Positions 63,564 to 64,000 of a stretch of 64,000 nucleotides of DNA are shown piece after piece. This DNA is from Sphingomonas prati (lineage in GTDB: Bacteria > Pseudomonadota > Alphaproteobacteria > Sphingomonadales > Sphingomonadaceae). The DNA is taken from positions 1 through 64,000 of the forward strand of contig NZ_BMJP01000002.1 of the NCBI RefSeq assembly GCF_014643515.1. Direction: 5' to 3'. Under the pieces are notes generated by a model. The model made no database searches. It saw nothing but the letters and a program-made list of their open reading frames with translations, and was not told the DNA's origin. The position numbers and the translations under genes are program-made. Numbering within the stretch: the stretch's first letter is position 1; each line of letters opens with the position of its first letter.

Positions 63564-64000
63564 ATGCGGCAGGACACGGAAACTGTCGGCACGATCGTCG
63601 TCGGGGGGGTCACCGCATCCCGCACGTCGCGCCGTGAACTCGCCGAACGCATGGTCGCCGACACCGCCCGCGCGCACCGCGGCGAACTTGCGGTGCCACG
63701 CATCGTCACCTCGCTCAACGGTCACATCCTCGCCAAATATCATGCCGACCCGGCATTCCGCGCGATCTTCGACGAGGCGGATCTCGTCGATGTCGACGGC
63801 ATGCCGCTCGTCTTCGCGACTCGCCTGCTCTGCCGCCAACCGCTACGCGAACGGGTCGCCACCACCGATTTCATCCATGACGCCTGCGCCGCCGCCGCGC
63901 CCGCGGGCGTCCGGTTCTTCTTCCTGGGCGCCAAGCCCGGCGTCGCCGAACGCGCAGCGGACACGTTCCGCGCGCTCTACCCCGGCCTGATCATCGCCGG
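63564..64000 (+). CDS. WecG/TagA/CpsF (GT26) glycosyltransferase, cut by the window edge
   Basis: Open frame from ATG 63564 to the last base with no stop, 145 residues visible. TIVVGGVTASRTSRRELAERMV, RIVTSLNGHILAKYHADPAF, FDEADLVDVDGMPLVFATRLL (the conserved D-x2-G core), then TTDFIHDACAAAAP and VRFFFLGAKPGVAERAADTF match GT26 enzymes such as WecG and GumM, which transfer N-acetylmannosamine or glucuronic acid to lipid-linked sugars at the membrane. About 100 residues are missing on the right. Follows the Wzc-like gene by about 200 bases on the same strand. Confidence 0.9.
   Translation, partial: MRQDTETVGTIVVGGVTASRTSRRELAERMVADTARAHRGELAVPRIVTSLNGHILAKYHADPAFRAIFDEADLVDVDGMPLVFATRLLCRQPLRERVATTDFIHDACAAAAPAGVRFFFLGAKPGVAERAADTFRALYPGLIIA

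Overview
The window is GC-rich DNA from an alphaproteobacterium. The gene content (TPP-riboswitch/thiC, YflT-type stress protein, NfrB/NfrA-like pair, DUF2141, and a very large exopolysaccharide locus) and the interspersed GTTCGAGCCTGTCGAG-type repeats point to Sphingomonas or a close relative in the Sphingomonadaceae. That assignment is inference from gene content, not from a database search.

Layout. 0-3 kb: a 5'-truncated NfrB-like gene coupled to an NfrA-C-terminal-like protein, then a fatty acid hydroxylase/sterol desaturase and a DUF2141 protein. 3-5 kb: TPP riboswitch and thiC. 5-8.4 kb: repeat-rich spacer, YflT-type stress protein, PDZ-M48 metallopeptidase, SAM methyltransferase and a tiny CxxC protein. 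From 8.5 kb to the right edge almost every gene belongs to surface-polysaccharide synthesis. They form short, alternately oriented, tightly coupled units, many joined by ATGA or GTGA overlaps.

The polysaccharide region holds enough parts for more than one Wzx/Wzy-type pathway. It has one initiating polyprenyl-phosphate sugar transferase (30.8-32.3 kb) and at least eight glycosyltransferases of GT-A and GT-B type. It has three Wzx-like flippases (25.3, 47.4, 57.5 kb) and four Wzy/ligase-like polytopic proteins (10.0, 15.0, 34.1, 51.0 kb). It also has two outer-membrane Wza-like lipoproteins with two Wzc-like BY-kinases (37.9-40.9 and 59.1-63.4 kb), and a WecG/TagA-type glycosyltransferase running off the right edge. 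Decorating enzymes include three hexapeptide acyltransferases, two OafA-type membrane O-acyltransferases with SGNH domains, two free SGNH hydrolases, a pyruvyl transferase-like protein and two beta-helix proteins.

A nonulosonic (sialic-type) acid island lies at 41.2-48.9 kb: a NeuA cytidylyltransferase fused to a KdsC-like HAD phosphatase, a NeuB synthase without a SAF domain, two GT52/capsule-type glycosyltransferases, a pyruvyl transferase-like protein and a flippase. The fused phosphatase suggests a route through the 9-phosphate.

Points that deserve attention: an acyltransferase put out of frame by an eight-G tract right after its start (possible phase variation), with a frameshifted SGNH hydrolase directly upstream; a DUF6065-JmjC/cupin fusion beside the initiating transferase; a phage-tail-like small protein coupled to an SGNH hydrolase; a secreted membrane protein ending in 25 Thr-Pro repeats; and two BY-kinases with no Wzb-type phosphatase but a PPP-family phosphatase nearby. 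No tRNA, rRNA, CRISPR array or transposase was seen.
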